Shown in pieces: positions 63,836 through 64,000 of a DNA stretch of 64,000 nt (position 1 is its first letter; every line of letters starts with the position of its first letter). The stretch is from assembly GCF_017654605.1 (NCBI RefSeq), contig NZ_CP072113.1, positions 1,364,001-1,428,000 of the forward strand. The letters run 5' to 3'. The translations under genes were made by a program, and so were the position numbers. Under the pieces are notes generated by a model. That model was not told the origin of the DNA, did no database searches, and was given only the letters and a program-made list of their open reading frames with translations. Source of the DNA: Yimella sp. cx-51. GTDB lineage: Bacteria; Actinomycetota; Actinomycetes; Actinomycetales; Dermatophilaceae.

Positions 63836-64000
63836 ATGCGTAGAGCGAAGATCGTCGCCACCATGGGACCCGCCGTGGCGTCCCCCGAGAAGCTGCGAGA
63901 GCTGGTGCAGGCCGGCCTCGACGTAGCCCGTCTGAACCTTTCCCACGGCAGCCACGACAACCACGCCGAGATGTACACCTGGGTGCGAGAAGCCAGTGAC
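63836..64000 (+). CDS. pyk: Pyruvate kinase, N-terminal part (3' truncated by window)
   Basis: The first 55 residues of pyruvate kinase, from the ATG at 63836: MRRAKIVATMGPAVASPEKL, then the conserved GLDVARLNLSHGSHDNH with the substrate-binding Arg, Asn and Ser. The gene runs off the window. It catalyses the last ATP-forming step of glycolysis and is adjacent to gltBD in many actinobacteria. Confidence 0.95.
   Translation, partial: MRRAKIVATMGPAVASPEKLRELVQAGLDVARLNLSHGSHDNHAEMYTWVREASD

Overview
The window comes from a high-GC actinobacterium. Start codons are a mix of ATG and GTG, many genes overlap by 1-8 bases (ATGA, GTGA, TGATG), and the gene order is a typical actinobacterial core: alaS-ruvX-mltG-aroE-aroC-aroK-aroB, efp-nusB, pyrR-pyrB-pyrC-carA-carB-pyrK-pyrD-pyrF-mihF-gmk-rpoZ-coaBC-metK-priA, fmt-rsmB-rpe, hisE-hisG, hisI-trpE-trpC-trpB-trpA-lgt, gltB-gltD-pyk. 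Actinobacterial signatures include mIHF, a PGKGP-type EF-P, a PriA without helicase motifs, the Trp-associated membrane protein, and FMN-riboswitch-controlled RibM. The content fits order Micrococcales, perhaps near Dermacoccaceae or Intrasporangiaceae; that placement is inference from memory, not a computed phylogeny. I saw no tRNA, rRNA, insertion sequence, prophage or CRISPR array.

Layout. 1-4.1 kb: the end of a peptide-type ABC importer operon (binding protein, one permease, two ATPases). 4.3-12.5 kb: alanyl-tRNA synthetase, RuvX, MltG and four shikimate-pathway genes, tightly coupled. 12.5-14.1 kb: a minus-strand FMN/3Fe-4S glutamate-synthase-like protein. 14.3-15.2 kb: efp-nusB. 15.4-19.6 kb: three envelope genes (lipoprotein metallopeptidase, acyltransferase-like membrane protein, large polytopic membrane protein). 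19.7-30 kb: a complete UMP operon except pyrE, led by pyrR with a recognisable PyrR-binding RNA loop. 30-39.7 kb: mihF, gmk, rpoZ, coaBC, metK, priA, a HAD phosphatase, fmt, rsmB and rpe. 39.8-42.3 kb: small accessory genes, including a decayed DUF2231 gene. 42.4-43.4 kb: FMN riboswitch and riboflavin importer. 43.4-53 kb: scattered histidine genes, a heterodimeric ABC exporter and trpE. 53-57.6 kb: trpC-trpB-trpA-lgt. 57.6-63.7 kb: gltB-gltD, preceded by a structured leader. The window ends inside pyk.

Most of the window is housekeeping. The points most worth following are: (i) a compact three-way-junction fold predicted in the gltB 5' leader, next to the ribosome-binding site; (ii) a 73/75-identical duplication of the carB 5' end that leaves a 55-codon chimeric mini-ORF between carA and carB; (iii) a PyrR-binding loop just upstream of the pyrR Shine-Dalgarno; (iv) an FMN riboswitch with both a terminator-like hairpin and a Shine-Dalgarno-sequestering hairpin; (v) an ABC exporter pair whose degenerate residues are distributed exactly as in asymmetric heterodimers; and (vi) several starts preceded by TANNNT boxes at 6-8 nt, suggesting leaderless transcripts.
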